Origin: Betaproteobacteria bacterium
Lineage (GTDB): Bacteria; Pseudomonadota; Gammaproteobacteria; Burkholderiales; SG8-41
Direction: 5' to 3'
NCBI GenBank assembly: GCA_947476215.1
Contig: CANJQI010000046.1
Location: forward strand, 1 to 32,297
Length of the DNA: 32,297 bases
Shown here: positions 24,050 to 31,481 of the stretch, piece by piece
How positions within the stretch are numbered: the first letter of the stretch is position 1
Layout: every line of letters begins with the position of its first letter
Notes under the pieces: generated by a model
Database searches by the model: none
What the model was told of the DNA's origin: nothing
Seen by the model: the letters and a program-made list of their open reading frames with translations, nothing else
Made by a program: the position numbers and the translations under genes

Positions 24050-24936
24050 TAAAACCCGTAAAGCCGCGCCGGATTGTCCACCATCACCTTTTGCAGTAGC
24101 GCCGCGTCCGGTATCCAGTCGGACACTATGTCGGCGAGATCGCCGTCGTCCGGAATCCGGTGAGCGTTGGGGTGCGGCCAGTCCGTGCCCCATACGCAAC
24201 GCTCGGGTGCTTCCGCGAGCAGCGCGCGCGCGAATGGAATGACGTCCGCATACATCGGCGCCTGTTTTGACAGCCGGTACGGTCCCATGAGTTTGAACCA
24301 GCAGCGCTCGTGCCGTGCCAGTCTCAACAGGGCCTGAAAGCTCGCACCCGGGATACCATCGGCAACGGAGGCGAGCGAAAAATGGTCGATCACTACGTCG
24401 ACCGGCAGCTGCGTCAGCGGTTTTTCAATTTCAGGCATCGCACGTATGTCGAAAAAGACCTGGATGTGCCAGCCGCGTGGCTTGATGCGGGCCGCCAGCC
24501 GCGTGCCTTCCTTAAGCACTTCACTCCAATCTTTTACCTTGGGGTGCAGGCGTATGCCGCGTATGCCGGCCTGATGCATGTCTTCAAGCTGCTCGTCGGT
24601 TACTGTTTCATCGATGACCGCGATTCCACGCAGCGCCGATTTACCGGCGCGCAGGGCATCCATGGTGCACTGGTTGTTGGTCCCGTACACGGTGGGGTGC
24701 ACGACGACACCACGCTCGCAGCCTATGGTGCGCAGCATCTTGAGGTAACTGTCGACGTTGGCTTCCGGCGGCACGTAGGTATATCCGGGCGCGAATGGAT
24801 ACTGCTGCTGGGGCCCGAACACATGCGCATGACAATCGCACGAGCCCGGCGGCAGCTTGATGCGCGGGCGGCGCGTATCGGCGATTGCGCCGGCTATGGT
24901 GGGTGCGATCGGTGTAAACGGTTTGGAATTGGTCAT
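24049..24936 (-). CDS. Amidohydrolase family 2 protein, 2-pyrone-4,6-dicarboxylate lactonase (LigI)-like
   Basis: A 295-residue TIM-barrel hydrolase of the amidohydrolase-2 group. The N-terminal metal motif region is C-D-C-H-A-H-V-F-G-P (33-42), with His36 and His38. V-I-D-H (182-185) and W-G-T-D-W-P-H-P (249-256, Asp252) supply later active-site positions. The H-V-F-G-P and F-A-P sequence near 38-50 is typical of LigI, which opens the lactone 2-pyrone-4,6-dicarboxylate, and of related sugar-lactone isomerases. The protein is cytoplasmic, with no leader. Its TAG stop (plus-strand CTA 24049-24051) is shared with the right edge of the MITE-like element. It is divergent from the unknown-family gene at 25072, with two palindromes between. 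A carboxylated lactone substrate is likely; the exact one is unknown. Confidence 0.88.
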   Translation of the reverse strand: MTNSKPFTPIAPTIAGAIADTRRPRIKLPPGSCDCHAHVFGPQQQYPFAPGYTYVPPEANVDSYLKMLRTIGCERGVVVHPTVYGTNNQCTMDALRAGKSALRGIAVIDETVTDEQLEDMHQAGIRGIRLHPKVKDWSEVLKEGTRLAARIKPRGWHIQVFFDIRAMPEIEKPLTQLPVDVVIDHFSLASVADGIPGASFQALLRLARHERCWFKLMGPYRLSKQAPMYADVIPFARALLAEAPERCVWGTDWPHPNAHRIPDDGDLADIVSDWIPDAALLQKVMVDNPARLYGF

Positions 24937-24962
24937 TTGGTGAGGCCGGATAATGTGAGATT

Positions 24963-24977
24963 ATGATTTACAATCAT
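24963..24977. promoter_or_regulatory. Palindrome in the divergent promoter region (possible operator)
   Basis: ATGATT (24963-24968) and AATCAT (24972-24977) form a perfect 6-3-6 palindrome 27 bases upstream of the amidohydrolase start on the minus strand. Its AT-rich symmetric form fits a regulator binding site. No regulator gene is present in the window. Confidence 0.4.
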
Positions 24978-24984
24978 CGGATTC

Positions 24985-25011
24985 CGGCATTTGGCCCGCG
25001 GCCAAATGCCG
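24985..25011. promoter_or_regulatory. Perfect 12-bp palindrome in the divergent promoter region
   Basis: Arms 24985-24996 and 25000-25011 are fully complementary around the 3-base centre CGC (left arm CGGCATTTGGCC). Short ATTCC direct copies flank it. It lies between the divergent amidohydrolase gene (start 24936) and the gene at 25072, so it could be an operator for both. It could instead act as an RNA hairpin in the leader of the plus-strand gene. Confidence 0.55.
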
Positions 25012-25071
25012 ATTCCAAGATTATAGAGTCGGGTCGCCTGTCGCCGCGAGCATTTTTTCTGGGGGGGAATT

Positions 25072-25812
25072 TTGGACAAGGGAATTTGGGCTACATGGTA
25101 TAACCTGGCAGCGGAACATCGCGATGTCTACCTGTCGTGGTTGCACGACATCTATATACCGTGGGTGTTGAAACGCCCCGGCTTGTTGTGGGCCGCGCAC
25201 TACGCGGTAGTCGACAAATCGCAACGACCCGTTTCGCAGCGCGAAAAAAATGCAGTGCATCATACGGACGATCCCGCCGTGCCCGCGGGCCAGCAGTATG
25301 TGCTGATATTCGGGGCCGCCCACGCCGGTGTTTTCGGTAACCCCGTGCCGGGCGCGATTAACGCCGAGTTGCCGGACGAGGGGCGCAAAATGCTCGCCAT
25401 GCGCACGGGCGAGCGCATCAACGTCATGACCGAGAACGACCGCATCGAGTGCCAGGAAACGAACACCTTTGCGCCCGGGAAGCTGCTCGCGCCGTGCATA
25501 CAGTTCGGTACTTACAATTGTCCGTGGCAACACGAAGAGGAAATGCTCGCCTGGTACACGCAGTGGCGCATGCCCGCGATGGGCAGAACGCCCGGCGTCA
25601 TACGCACGCGCAAGCTGTCATCGGTATTCGGGTGGGCGAAACACGGCGTGTTGTACGAATTCGTGTCGCTGGAGTCGCGCAATCAGTACTTTCCGCACCA
25701 CGAAGATCAGGATCCCGACATGAAGGCATGGTCGGATCGTATGGTGCCCAGGCTGCTGCATGCGCCGGGTTCGCCGAGTCTGGCCTGCAGGATATGGCCG
25801 AAAAGCGTTTGA
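25072..25812 (+). CDS. Protein of unknown family, possibly a duplicated dimeric alpha/beta-barrel (EthD-like) fold
   Basis: A 246-residue cytoplasmic protein that I do not recognise with certainty. Two segments look alike in layout: G-I-W-A-T-W-Y followed by a helix with L-S-W-L-H-D-I-Y-I-P and R-P-G (4-37), and F-G-T-Y-N-C-P-W followed by W-Y-T-Q-W-R-M-P and R-T-P-G-V (145-176), then L-Y-E-F-V-S-L. This beta-helix-beta order with a W-x-x-x-(H/W)-x-x-x-P element is typical of EthD-like dimeric alpha/beta-barrel domains, so the protein may be a tandem duplication. The start is TTG 25072 behind a run of seven G (25061-25067) as a possible ribosome site. It heads a five-gene plus-strand block with a bug gene and two MmgE/PrpD genes, suggesting a catabolic enzyme. 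The function is unknown. Confidence 0.72.
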   Translation: MDKGIWATWYNLAAEHRDVYLSWLHDIYIPWVLKRPGLLWAAHYAVVDKSQRPVSQREKNAVHHTDDPAVPAGQQYVLIFGAAHAGVFGNPVPGAINAELPDEGRKMLAMRTGERINVMTENDRIECQETNTFAPGKLLAPCIQFGTYNCPWQHEEEMLAWYTQWRMPAMGRTPGVIRTRKLSSVFGWAKHGVLYEFVSLESRNQYFPHHEDQDPDMKAWSDRMVPRLLHAPGSPSLACRIWPKSV

Positions 25813-25865
25813 ATTTACTCGCCTATACAGGCCGAGCCGCACCTATTGAAGTTCCGGAGTTTTCC

Positions 25866-26837
25866 ATGTGCGACCTATTGCGATGCCATCTTGTTATCCT
25901 GTTGACGATACCGTTCCTGATGCTGCCCGTGGTGCGTGACCTCGGCGCGCAGGACTATCCCAATCGCGCGGTGCGTATCACCACCTCTGAGCCCGGCGGC
26001 GGCAGCGACGCCGCTGCGCGTCTGATCGCGCAAGGAATATCCGTTCCGCTCGGACAACAGGTGATCGTCGATAACCGGCCTGGCACCATCGCCATAGACG
26101 CCGTTGCGCGTGCGGCAGCCGACGGTTATACGATGCTGCTTTACGGCAGCGTCATCTGGGTGGAACCGTTGTTGCGCGCCCGTCCGCTGTGGGATCCGTT
26201 ACGCGATTTTTCGCCGATCACAACGGTGACGCGATCACCCAATATCGCGGTCGTGCATCCGTCGCTGCCTGTAAAAACCATTAAGGATTTCATCGCGCTC
26301 GCCAAATCCAAGCCGGGACAGCTCAACTATTCCTCGGCGCTGATCGGTTCGACGCAGCACCTGGCGGGTGAATTATTCAAGACCATGGCGGGCGTCAATA
26401 TCGTGCACGTGCCGTACAAGGGCGGCGTGGCGGCACTCAATGACGTGCTGGCAGGACGCATAGAACTCATGTTTCCAACCATAACGCCGGCGGTGCCCAT
26501 GCTCAAGTCGGGCCGGTTGCGGGCACTGGCCGTCACCAGTGCGCAGCCGACGCCGCTGGCACCGAATGTGCCGACGGTGGCGGCGTCCGGATTGCCGGGC
26601 TATGAGTCTGTTTCGTTGCTTGGCGTGCTGGTTCCGGCAGGCACCTCGGCTGCGATCATCAATCGGCTGAACCAGGAAATCGTGCAGGTGTTGCGCCGTC
26701 CCGCGACCAGAGACCGTTTCTTCGACATGGGACTGGAGACGGTCGATAGCACACCGGAACAGTTCGCATCCACCATGAAATCCGAGATTGCCAAGTGGAC
26801 CAAGGTGATCAAGAACGCGAATATTCATATTCAATAG
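25866..26837 (+). CDS. Bug family substrate-binding protein (IWVEPLLR subgroup)
   Basis: A 323-residue TctC/Bug protein. ATG 25866 is chosen because the signal peptide (about 1-28) starts there; the frame is open back to 25449 but overlaps the previous gene. Motifs: Y-P-N-R-A (31-35), E-P-G-G-G-S-D (42-48), I-V-D-N-R-P-G-T-I-A (67-76; lacks the second Gly-rich part), A-A-D-G-Y-T, I-W-V-E-P-L-L-R (97-104), H-V-P-Y-K-G-G and C-terminal W-T-K-V-I-K-N-A-N-I-H-I-Q. It is thus intermediate between the two subgroups in the window. It lies 53 bases after the unknown-family gene and 15 before the first of two MmgE/PrpD genes, so it probably supplies the ligand for that block. Confidence 0.93.
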   Translation: MCDLLRCHLVILLTIPFLMLPVVRDLGAQDYPNRAVRITTSEPGGGSDAAARLIAQGISVPLGQQVIVDNRPGTIAIDAVARAAADGYTMLLYGSVIWVEPLLRARPLWDPLRDFSPITTVTRSPNIAVVHPSLPVKTIKDFIALAKSKPGQLNYSSALIGSTQHLAGELFKTMAGVNIVHVPYKGGVAALNDVLAGRIELMFPTITPAVPMLKSGRLRALAVTSAQPTPLAPNVPTVAASGLPGYESVSLLGVLVPAGTSAAIINRLNQEIVQVLRRPATRDRFFDMGLETVDSTPEQFASTMKSEIAKWTKVIKNANIHIQ

Positions 26838-26852
26838 CGCCGGGAGAGCAGT

Positions 26853-28307
26853 GTGAGCAAGCCGATACAGGGCAGCAAGGCGGTAGACAGCGTACAACAG
26901 CGTTTTGCCGACTATACGAAGAACCTGAGCTACAGCGACCTGTCGCCGGAAGCGATACACAGCGCCAAGTTGCGTACCATAGACAGTCTGGGCGTGCTGA
27001 TAGCCGGTTTTTTTGGCGTGCCGGCGCGCACTGCGCGCAACGTTGCGGCGGCCATGCCCAGCAGCCGCGGCGCAACCATAATCGGCACGCGCATGAAAAC
27101 GACGCCGGATATGGCGGCATTTGTGAATGCGACGACCGCACGCGCCGTCGAATTTAATGATCTCTATCACTGGCCGGGCAGCCGTACCGGCCACCCCAGC
27201 GACGTAATCACGCCCGTGCTGGCGGTTGCCGAGCATGCGCAACTGGGGGGGCGCGACTACTTACTGGGCGTCGTACTCGCCTATGAGATTTACTGCAGAA
27301 TGTGCGACGCAGTGCAGTACAACATGAGTATAGACAACACGAATTTCTCGACGCTGGGTGTGTCGCTCGCTGCCGGCAAACTGCTGGGCCTCACCCCGGA
27401 GCAGCTCGCGCACAGCGTGTCTATGGCAGCGGTGCCCAACGTGATTTTGAATCAGGTGCGTGGAGATCATAAAACGCATTACAAAGTCGCCGCCGCCGGT
27501 CATGCAGGGCGGGCGGGCGTGTTCGCCGCATTGCTGGCACAGGCGGGGATGGAAGGACCTCATTTGCCGTTTGAGGGCAAAGCCGGATATCGCGCTCATG
27601 CAATGCAGGGCAAACTGGATCTCGCCGAAATGGGCGGCAAGGCAGTTCGATTCAAGATCATGGATGCGCGTACCCGACACCGGCCGGCGATGGGTGAAAC
27701 CCATGCCGCCATATTGGCGGCCGAGAAATTGTGCGGCAAGTTCGGCGCGGTCAAGGACGTGCAGAGCATCCGGGTTGAAACCCACAAACGCGCGCACGAA
27801 CTGGTGGGCAACCGCGAGCTGTCGTGGTGCTGGGCGCCGCAGACGGTGGAGTCGGCGAATCAGAGCATACCTTATCTGGTCGCGGCGGCGCTGCTTGAAG
27901 GCACGATTACCACGCGCTCGGTGGACGCGGCGCATCTGGCCAATCAGGACATCCGGACGTTGATGACCAAGATCGATGTCGTGGAAAATGCGGAGTTCAC
28001 GAAATTATTCAACAAAAAAGTCCTCGACGACCATCCGTTGTTGAACAGCCATGACCGGCTGCCGAGCGAACACTGGGCGCGCATCATCGTGACCACCGGT
28101 GACGGCCGGCAGCACAGCGCCGAGACGGGAGGCGATATCGATGATCTGTCGGTGCAGAAAAAAGACGATCAGATCGATGCGAAATTCCGCATGTTGACCG
28201 AGGACGTATTGGGCAGCAAGCGGGTGAACAGCATACTCGATCGCCTGTGGCACATGGAGGATATGAAGCAGGTCGCGTGCATTCCGCGCGCGTTTGTGAT
28301 TGCCTGA
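26853..28307 (+). CDS. MmgE/PrpD family protein, PrpD-type G-H-P-S-D motif (first of a tandem pair)
   Basis: A 484-residue MmgE/PrpD protein with F-N-D-L-Y (101-105) and R-T-G-H-P-S-D (111-117), the version of the active site seen in PrpD, with the His intact. The following L-A-V-A-E-H-A and Y-K-V-A-A-A-G-H-A-G-R-A-G-V-F-A-A-L-L blocks are family features. GTG 26853 follows a GGGAGA ribosome site and lies 15 bases after the bug stop. The next gene is a second family member with the same motif after 36 bases. The two differ in length and in the spacing between the N-D and G-H-P-S-D motifs, so the pair is not a recent duplicate. They may form a mixed complex or catalyse consecutive steps. It probably acts as a hydratase, dehydratase or decarboxylase on a di- or tricarboxylic acid. 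Confidence 0.9.
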   Translation: MSKPIQGSKAVDSVQQRFADYTKNLSYSDLSPEAIHSAKLRTIDSLGVLIAGFFGVPARTARNVAAAMPSSRGATIIGTRMKTTPDMAAFVNATTARAVEFNDLYHWPGSRTGHPSDVITPVLAVAEHAQLGGRDYLLGVVLAYEIYCRMCDAVQYNMSIDNTNFSTLGVSLAAGKLLGLTPEQLAHSVSMAAVPNVILNQVRGDHKTHYKVAAAGHAGRAGVFAALLAQAGMEGPHLPFEGKAGYRAHAMQGKLDLAEMGGKAVRFKIMDARTRHRPAMGETHAAILAAEKLCGKFGAVKDVQSIRVETHKRAHELVGNRELSWCWAPQTVESANQSIPYLVAAALLEGTITTRSVDAAHLANQDIRTLMTKIDVVENAEFTKLFNKKVLDDHPLLNSHDRLPSEHWARIIVTTGDGRQHSAETGGDIDDLSVQKKDDQIDAKFRMLTEDVLGSKRVNSILDRLWHMEDMKQVACIPRAFVIA

Positions 28308-28343
28308 ATTTGCGGAATTGTCGCATCGGAGGATACTTATATT

Positions 28344-29711
28344 ATGGATGACACCACAGCCCGCCTCGCTGCTTACGCCACGCAGGCCGAATATACGGGA
28401 CTCTCGCCGGAAACCGTGCATGCGAGCAAGCGCACGCTGATTGATTCATTTGCATGCGCGATAGGCGCCTATGACGAGCCGGTGTGCCGCATGGCGCGCG
28501 AGTTCGCGAAAAGCTATTCCGCGCCCAACGGCGCTCCCGCGGCCGGCATCTGGGGATGTTCCACAATTACTACTCCGGAAGCGGCGGCATTCGCGAACGG
28601 TGTCATGGTGCGTTTCCTCGACATCAATGACATGTATCGGAAGAAGAGCGGCGGTCATCCGAGCGACATCGCCAGCGGACTCATTGCGGTTGCCGAAGCC
28701 GTGCATGCCGACGGCAGGGCGTTGATCAATGCGCTGGCGCTTGCCTATGATGTCTACTGCGGCGCCTGCGATGCCATAGACGTCAATTCCCTGGGCTGGG
28801 ACACGCCATTCTTCGGTGCGGTTGCCTGCGCGTTGGGTGCGGGAAAACTGCTGGGGCTGACACGCGAACAACTGGGTGAAGCCGCGGCGCTTGCGCTGGT
28901 CCCCAATATGACGTTGTTCCAAACGCGTACCGGCGACCTGTCGAGCTGGAAAGGTTGTGCCGGCGCCAACGGTGCGCGCAACGGTGTGTTTGCGGCGCTG
29001 CTTGCGCGCCAGGGTTTCACTGGACCTACGGCAGCTTTCGAAGGTAGCGGTGGCCTGTGGGATGTGGTGGGCCGTTTCGACCTGGCGTTGCCGACCGGTC
29101 CGGGTGCAACACGCTACATCACGCGCACCAACATGAAGTGTTTTCCGGTGTGCTATCACGGGCAGGCGGCGGTGCGGACGGCACTGCAAATTCGCCCGCG
29201 GGTGCGTGTCGAGGACATTGCCGAAATTGAAATCGGCGCCTACAAAATGGCGGTCGAGCAAATGGCGACGGATCCGTCGCGCTGGGCACCCAAGACGCGC
29301 GAGACCGCCGACCACAGCCTGCCTTATGTGGTTGCTGCCGCATTGCTCGACGGCAAGCTCACGACCCATTCGTACTCCGCCGAACGCCTGGTGGATCCGC
29401 GGATTGCCGGGCTGATACGCAAATCCAGGGCGGTTGAGGTCCCGGAGTTTTCGGCGCGCTATCCGGAGTACGCGCAGTGCCGCATCAAAATTCGTACGGT
29501 CTCGGGCAACACGGTCGTGGCGGAAGTGGACAACCCCAAGGGACACGCCACCAGTCCGATGGAAGACAGCGATCTGGAAGCCAAATTCCGTGCGTTTTTT
29601 GAAGGGTACGGATCCAACCTGCAATGCGAAACGTTGCTCAAGGCATTGTGGGATCTGGATAAGGTGCGCGAAATCGGAGACGTTCTGAAATTGATCAGTA
29701 GCGATCGTTGA
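28344..29711 (+). CDS. MmgE/PrpD family protein, G-H-P-S-D motif (second of a tandem pair)
   Basis: A 455-residue MmgE/PrpD protein with L-D-I-N-D-M-Y (92-98) and S-G-G-H-P-S-D (102-108); the active-site His is intact. A K-G-C-A-G-A-N-G-A-R-N-G-V-F-A-A-L-L block corresponds to the family central motif, and K-C-F-P-V-C-Y-H-G-Q-A-A replaces the F-P-x-x-x-H-x-Q block. The N-D to H-P-S-D spacing is two residues shorter than in its neighbour. GGAGGA is a good ribosome site for ATG 28344. It ends 43 bases before a small membrane-protein gene. Either a heteromeric partner of the protein at 26853 or an enzyme for the next step in the same route is plausible. Confidence 0.9.
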   Translation: MDDTTARLAAYATQAEYTGLSPETVHASKRTLIDSFACAIGAYDEPVCRMAREFAKSYSAPNGAPAAGIWGCSTITTPEAAAFANGVMVRFLDINDMYRKKSGGHPSDIASGLIAVAEAVHADGRALINALALAYDVYCGACDAIDVNSLGWDTPFFGAVACALGAGKLLGLTREQLGEAAALALVPNMTLFQTRTGDLSSWKGCAGANGARNGVFAALLARQGFTGPTAAFEGSGGLWDVVGRFDLALPTGPGATRYITRTNMKCFPVCYHGQAAVRTALQIRPRVRVEDIAEIEIGAYKMAVEQMATDPSRWAPKTRETADHSLPYVVAAALLDGKLTTHSYSAERLVDPRIAGLIRKSRAVEVPEFSARYPEYAQCRIKIRTVSGNTVVAEVDNPKGHATSPMEDSDLEAKFRAFFEGYGSNLQCETLLKALWDLDKVREIGDVLKLISSDR

Positions 29712-29754
29712 CAGTAAACAGTTCCTTTGCACGACAGGTCGGAAAGATAGCCCC

Positions 29755-30144
29755 ATGAAAGCCATGGAAATCCTTCAGCAGTACTGGGAACAGGCCAAGC
29801 GACTGCTGGTTTACATCCAGTTTTGCATCGATAACGACATCCGGACGCCGGTATGTCGCGACTTCTGGACGTGGACCGTGTACCTCTGCGTCGGCCTCGC
29901 GTTACTCATTATCTTCGTAGTGGGCAGGAAGATACTCAGGGCACAACTGGAATTACGTCGAAACAAGAAGAGACTGGAAGCGCGCAAGATCGTCGCCGAC
30001 GCGGAAACGATAGAGCAGGCAAAGTGGGTAGGCGACGACAATCAGCAGACCGAACTGTCGCAGGAAGAACTGGCCGAGCGCATGCGCGAGGCGTTGCGCG
30101 TGAAGTCGGAGCTGGATGCGGCTAAGGTTAAACAGGGAGAGTAG
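29755..30144 (+). CDS. Small single-pass membrane protein with a charged coiled-coil tail
   Basis: A 129-residue protein of no recognised family. A hydrophobic helix lies at about 39-57 (W-T-V-Y-L-C-V-G-L-A-L-L-I-I-F-V-V-G), followed by a basic stretch R-R-N-K-K-R and a long Glu/Lys/Arg-rich helical tail with likely coiled-coil character (about 62-129). By the positive-inside rule the tail is cytoplasmic and the N-terminal 38 residues, with Cys24 and Cys34, periplasmic. ATG 29764 is an alternative start. The ribosome site is weak. It follows the MmgE/PrpD pair by 43 bases and is convergent with a bug gene, so membership of the operon is possible but not required. Its size and form suggest an adaptor or accessory protein; no function is claimed. 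Confidence 0.75.
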   Translation: MKAMEILQQYWEQAKRLLVYIQFCIDNDIRTPVCRDFWTWTVYLCVGLALLIIFVVGRKILRAQLELRRNKKRLEARKIVADAETIEQAKWVGDDNQQTELSQEELAERMREALRVKSELDAAKVKQGE

Positions 30145-30171
30145 ATTGCTCCAGAGTTCGCATGCTCTCGA

Positions 30172-31158
30172 CTAATCGGCGCGGATGCCTGCATCCCTGA
30201 TCACTTTGCCGAGTACCGTCATTTCCGTTTTCATCGCAGTTGCAAATTCCGCCGGTGAATTTCCCACGGCTTCCACGCCGGCGTTAAAGAATTTTTCCTT
30301 GACCTCCGGTCGTGCCAGCACGCGCGCGGTTTCCTGATTCAACCGGTTGATCACCGCGGAAGGCGTTTTCGCGGGGGCAAACATGCCGAACATCGACACC
30401 GCTTCATACCCGGGCAGGCCCGATGCTGCCACGGTCGGCAGTCCCGGTATGAGTTCCGTCGGTTGGGCGCTGGTTACCGCCAATGCCCGCAATTTTCCCG
30501 ACTTCAAATGCGGCGCCGACGAGGCTGCGTTGGGGAACATGACCTGCACTTCACCGCTGATCGTGGCGGTGACCGCGGGGCCGGCCCCTTTGTAGGAGAT
30601 CATCACCATGTTGACGCCTGCCATGGCCTTGAACAGTTCAGCCGCCAGATGCGGGGATCCACCCGTTGCGGACGACGCATAGTTAAGCGCGTCCGGCTTG
30701 GCCTTGGCCAACGCGATCAGTTCCTTGAGCGAATTTGCCGCAACCGATGGATGCACCACCAGCAGGTTGGGGGAGCGTATGACCAACGTGACCGGCAGAA
30801 AATCCCTGAGCGGGTCGTAGGACAAGGTTTGCATGAACGGCAACAGCCATATCGGGCTGCCGTACAGCAGCACGGTATAGCCGTCAGGCGGCGCCTTGAC
30901 CACCAGTTCCGCGCCGACGATGCCGCTCGCACCGCCCTTGTTTTCGACGATCACCGCTTGCCCCATGCGCTCGGCGAGTCCCGGTGCGATCAGGCGCGAT
31001 GCAAAATCGTTACTACCGCCCGGCTCGCCGGTGATGATATGTATGGGCTTGCCCGGGAACGCCGGAACAGCGCCACCGGAAGTTGTCTGGCCGTGTGCAT
31101 GGCCCAGGCTCAGTAGCGGCACGCCGATTGCAAACAGCGTAAGCACATGGCGTTTCAT
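30172..31158 (-). CDS. Bug family substrate-binding protein (IWLLPFMQ subgroup)
   Basis: A 328-residue TctC/Bug protein with AAGGAG about 9 bases before ATG 31158. The signal peptide is about 1-23 (ends H-A-H-G-Q). An extra T-T-S-G-G-A-V segment precedes the first motif. Motifs: F-P-G-K-P (34-38), E-P-G-G-S-N-D (45-51), V-E-N-K-G-G-A-S-G (71-79; Glu-Asn-Lys instead of Asp-Asn-Arg), P-P-D-G-Y-T, I-W-L-L-P-F-M-Q (103-110), I-S-Y-K-G-A-G-P-A and C-terminal L-G-K-V-I-R-D-A-G-I-R-A-D, the same ending as the bug gene at 19507. A C-terminal remnant of yet another bug gene ends 15 bases upstream on the same strand, so recombination between bug copies may have shaped this spot. Confidence 0.93.
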   Translation of the reverse strand: MKRHVLTLFAIGVPLLSLGHAHGQTTSGGAVPAFPGKPIHIITGEPGGSNDFASRLIAPGLAERMGQAVIVENKGGASGIVGAELVVKAPPDGYTVLLYGSPIWLLPFMQTLSYDPLRDFLPVTLVIRSPNLLVVHPSVAANSLKELIALAKAKPDALNYASSATGGSPHLAAELFKAMAGVNMVMISYKGAGPAVTATISGEVQVMFPNAASSAPHLKSGKLRALAVTSAQPTELIPGLPTVAASGLPGYEAVSMFGMFAPAKTPSAVINRLNQETARVLARPEVKEKFFNAGVEAVGNSPAEFATAMKTEMTVLGKVIRDAGIRAD

Positions 31159-31173
31159 GGATGTGTACTCCTT

Positions 31174-31275
31174 CTAATCAATGCGCATGCGAGCATCCGT
31201 GATCACTTTGCCCATTCTGGTGACGTCGGATTTTATCGCGGCGGCAAGTTGGTCCGGCGTGCTGCCGACCACTTG
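31174..31275 (-). pseudogene. C-terminal remnant of a bug gene
   Basis: About 32 codons plus TAG match only the end of a Bug protein: V-V-G-S-T-P-D-Q-L-A-A-A-I-K-S, then T-R-M-G-K-V-I-T-D-A-R-M-R-I-D. The G-K-V-I-x-D-A ending belongs to the same subgroup as the intact gene just downstream. Upstream the frame stays open to an ATG at 31416, but that part has no Bug character, no leader and no D-G-Y-T. The rest of the gene is deleted. The bases from 31276 to 31481 hold no gene that I can support. Confidence 0.78.
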
Positions 31276-31481
31276 AAACCAACCATCCAGCAACACGATG
31301 TGAGAGCATGAATTCCCACTCAGGGCACGAGCCCCGTAATCAATTCCGGATCGTAGTGTAGCGCAAGCGGATTGCCGGTGGTTCGTGCGTTGAAACGATG
31401 CTATGAGCTTGATCATGCTACACTTTTCCGATGTTTACCGCTCCGGCGGCGCGGCACCCAACCAGACTGCGGAGAGGCCCC

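Noticed and set aside
25449-25865. Upstream extension of the bug frame
   Set aside because: Overlaps the previous gene in another frame and would place the signal peptide 139 residues inside the protein.
28446-29765. 439-codon open frame on the minus strand opposite the last MmgE/PrpD gene
   Set aside because: Low-complexity, Arg-rich shadow of a high-GC coding region with no recognisable domain.
31174-31416. An intact 80-residue gene
   Set aside because: Only the last 32 codons have similarity, to the very end of Bug proteins; treated as a remnant.
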